Source: CAYNLG01 sp964397995 (lineage in GTDB: Bacteria > Planctomycetota > Phycisphaerae > FEN-1346). Taken from it: a stretch of 14,761 nucleotides of DNA. Where the stretch lies: contig CAYNLG010000088.1 in the NCBI GenBank assembly GCA_964397995.1, positions 1-14,761 of the forward strand, given 5' to 3'. The notes below the pieces were generated by a model that ran no database searches, was not told the DNA's origin, and worked only from the letters and a program-made list of their open reading frames with translations. Positions 13,938 through 14,761 of the stretch are shown piece by piece (position 1 is the stretch's first letter; each line of letters opens with the position of its first letter). A program made the position numbers and the translations under genes.

Positions 13938-14761
13938 ATGATCCAGGATGCCGACCGCATGGAACGGCTTGTTTCGCTCGCGAAGCGCCGCGGGTTCATC
14001 TTCCCGGGCAGCGAGATCTACGGCGGCCTGAACGGGTTCTGGGACTACGGACCGCTCGGCGTCGAGCTGAAGCGGAACGTCAAGGAAGCCTGGTGGCACG
14101 ACGTGGTCCGCCTCCGCGACGATGTCGTCGGCCTCGATGCCGCCATCATCATGAACCCGAAGGTCTGGGAGGCCAGCGGCCACCTGGCGGGGTTCACCGA
14201 CCCGATGCGTAAGTGCCCCGGTTGTGGGTACCTGGTGCGGGCTGACCAGCTCGAAGACGAACTGGCCAGGTCGGAGTGGCTTGATGCGCTCCTTCAAGAG
14301 GTGAGCGCAGGCGGTGCCGACGAGGGCCGGGTGGCCAAGTGGGCGAAGGGCAAGGGCGCCAAAGCCGCTCCCAATCTGGCCCTCGTCCGGAAGCCAAAGG
14401 TCGTGGCGGCCGCGGTCGCGGCTTGCGCCGGCGACGGGACGCCGGAGGCGATGGCACTGGCCCGCTGTGCGGCCACGGAAGAGGCCGACCAGACCAACCT
14501 CCAGGACCCGTGCCCGAAGTGCGGCGCGCCCCTTGGCGAACCGTCGCAGGTCAGCCTGATGCTCCCGACGAGCATCGGCGCCGTCGAGGATTCCTCCAGC
14601 CGCGCCTACCTCCGGCCCGAGACCGCCCAGGGCATCTTCGCCAACTTCAAGAACGTCCTCGACACCCAGCGGCTGAAGCCCCCGTTCGGCATCGCCCAGA
14701 TCGGCAAGGCCTTCCGCAACGAGATCAACCCCCGCAACTACACCTTCCGAAGCCGCGAGTT
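13938..14761 (+). CDS. glyQS: Glycyl-tRNA synthetase, homodimeric type, 5' part
   Basis: This class II synthetase charges tRNA(Gly) with glycine in the cytoplasm; 274 residues are visible before the gene runs off the window. The N-terminus shows RRGFIFPGSEIYGG at 17-30, WDYGPLGVELKRN at 35-47 and KVWEASGHLAGFTDPM at 75-90, all typical of the single-chain alpha2 enzyme rather than the two-subunit alpha2beta2 type. Cysteines C93/C96 and C192/C195 form two CxxC pairs, probably a zinc site. Catalytic blocks AYLRPETAQGIFANFKNV at 223-240 and class II motif 2, FGIAQIGKAFRNEINPRN at 250-267, are intact. About 95 residues separate the two CxxC pairs and include an Ala/Lys-rich stretch (130-180), which looks like a variable insertion. 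ATG at 13938 has AGGA eight bases upstream; a second in-frame ATG lies at residue 8. It is divergent from the dehydrogenase operon. Confidence 0.95.
   Translation, partial: MIQDADRMERLVSLAKRRGFIFPGSEIYGGLNGFWDYGPLGVELKRNVKEAWWHDVVRLRDDVVGLDAAIIMNPKVWEASGHLAGFTDPMRKCPGCGYLVRADQLEDELARSEWLDALLQEVSAGGADEGRVAKWAKGKGAKAAPNLALVRKPKVVAAAVAACAGDGTPEAMALARCAATEEADQTNLQDPCPKCGAPLGEPSQVSLMLPTSIGAVEDSSSRAYLRPETAQGIFANFKNVLDTQRLKPPFGIAQIGKAFRNEINPRNYTFRSRE

Overview
This is a GC-rich window (third codon positions are almost all G or C) from a Gram-negative, lipopolysaccharide-making bacterium. Outer-membrane genes (lpxK, a complete heptose activation set, a WaaF-type heptosyltransferase, WaaP-type kinases), a GatCAB-type amidotransferase and an alpha2-type glycyl-tRNA synthetase would fit Planctomycetota, for example a Phycisphaerae-like lineage. 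That placement is an impression from protein style and gene order and is tentative.

Layout. Positions 1-771 (+) are the 3' end of gatB. Positions 772-1713 hold no gene I can support: there are three perfect GC hairpins, a short octamer tandem array, and a purine-rich block that contains likely terminators for the genes arriving from the right. From 13693 leftwards to 1714, eleven genes lie head to tail on the minus strand: NAD-type isocitrate dehydrogenase, lpxK, a deoxyhypusine-synthase-like protein, hldE, gmhA, a membrane-anchored gmhB, a waaF-type heptosyltransferase, a family 2 glycosyltransferase, a double WaaP-type kinase, a WaaG-like glycosyltransferase and plsY. Spacing is tight: four junctions overlap by 4 bases (ATGA or GTGA), and the largest gap is 71 bases, so one long operon is likely. 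At the right edge glyQS (glycyl-tRNA synthetase) runs off the window on the plus strand. The 244-base gap between it and the isocitrate dehydrogenase gene carries two convincing divergent sigma70-like promoters, each with a 17-base spacer.

How the genes fit together. LpxK phosphorylates the lipid A disaccharide. GmhA, HldE and GmhB convert sedoheptulose 7-phosphate to ADP-heptose. The heptosyltransferase, the two other glycosyltransferases and the double kinase would build and phosphorylate the inner core. PlsY makes lysophosphatidate for membrane phospholipid. The epimerase HldD is not in the window. The three points most worth following up are the tandem fusion of two WaaP-like kinases in one chain, the GmhB phosphatase extended by an acidic Pro/Glu/Ala-rich linker and two membrane helices, and the deoxyhypusine-synthase-like protein of unknown function between lpxK and hldE.
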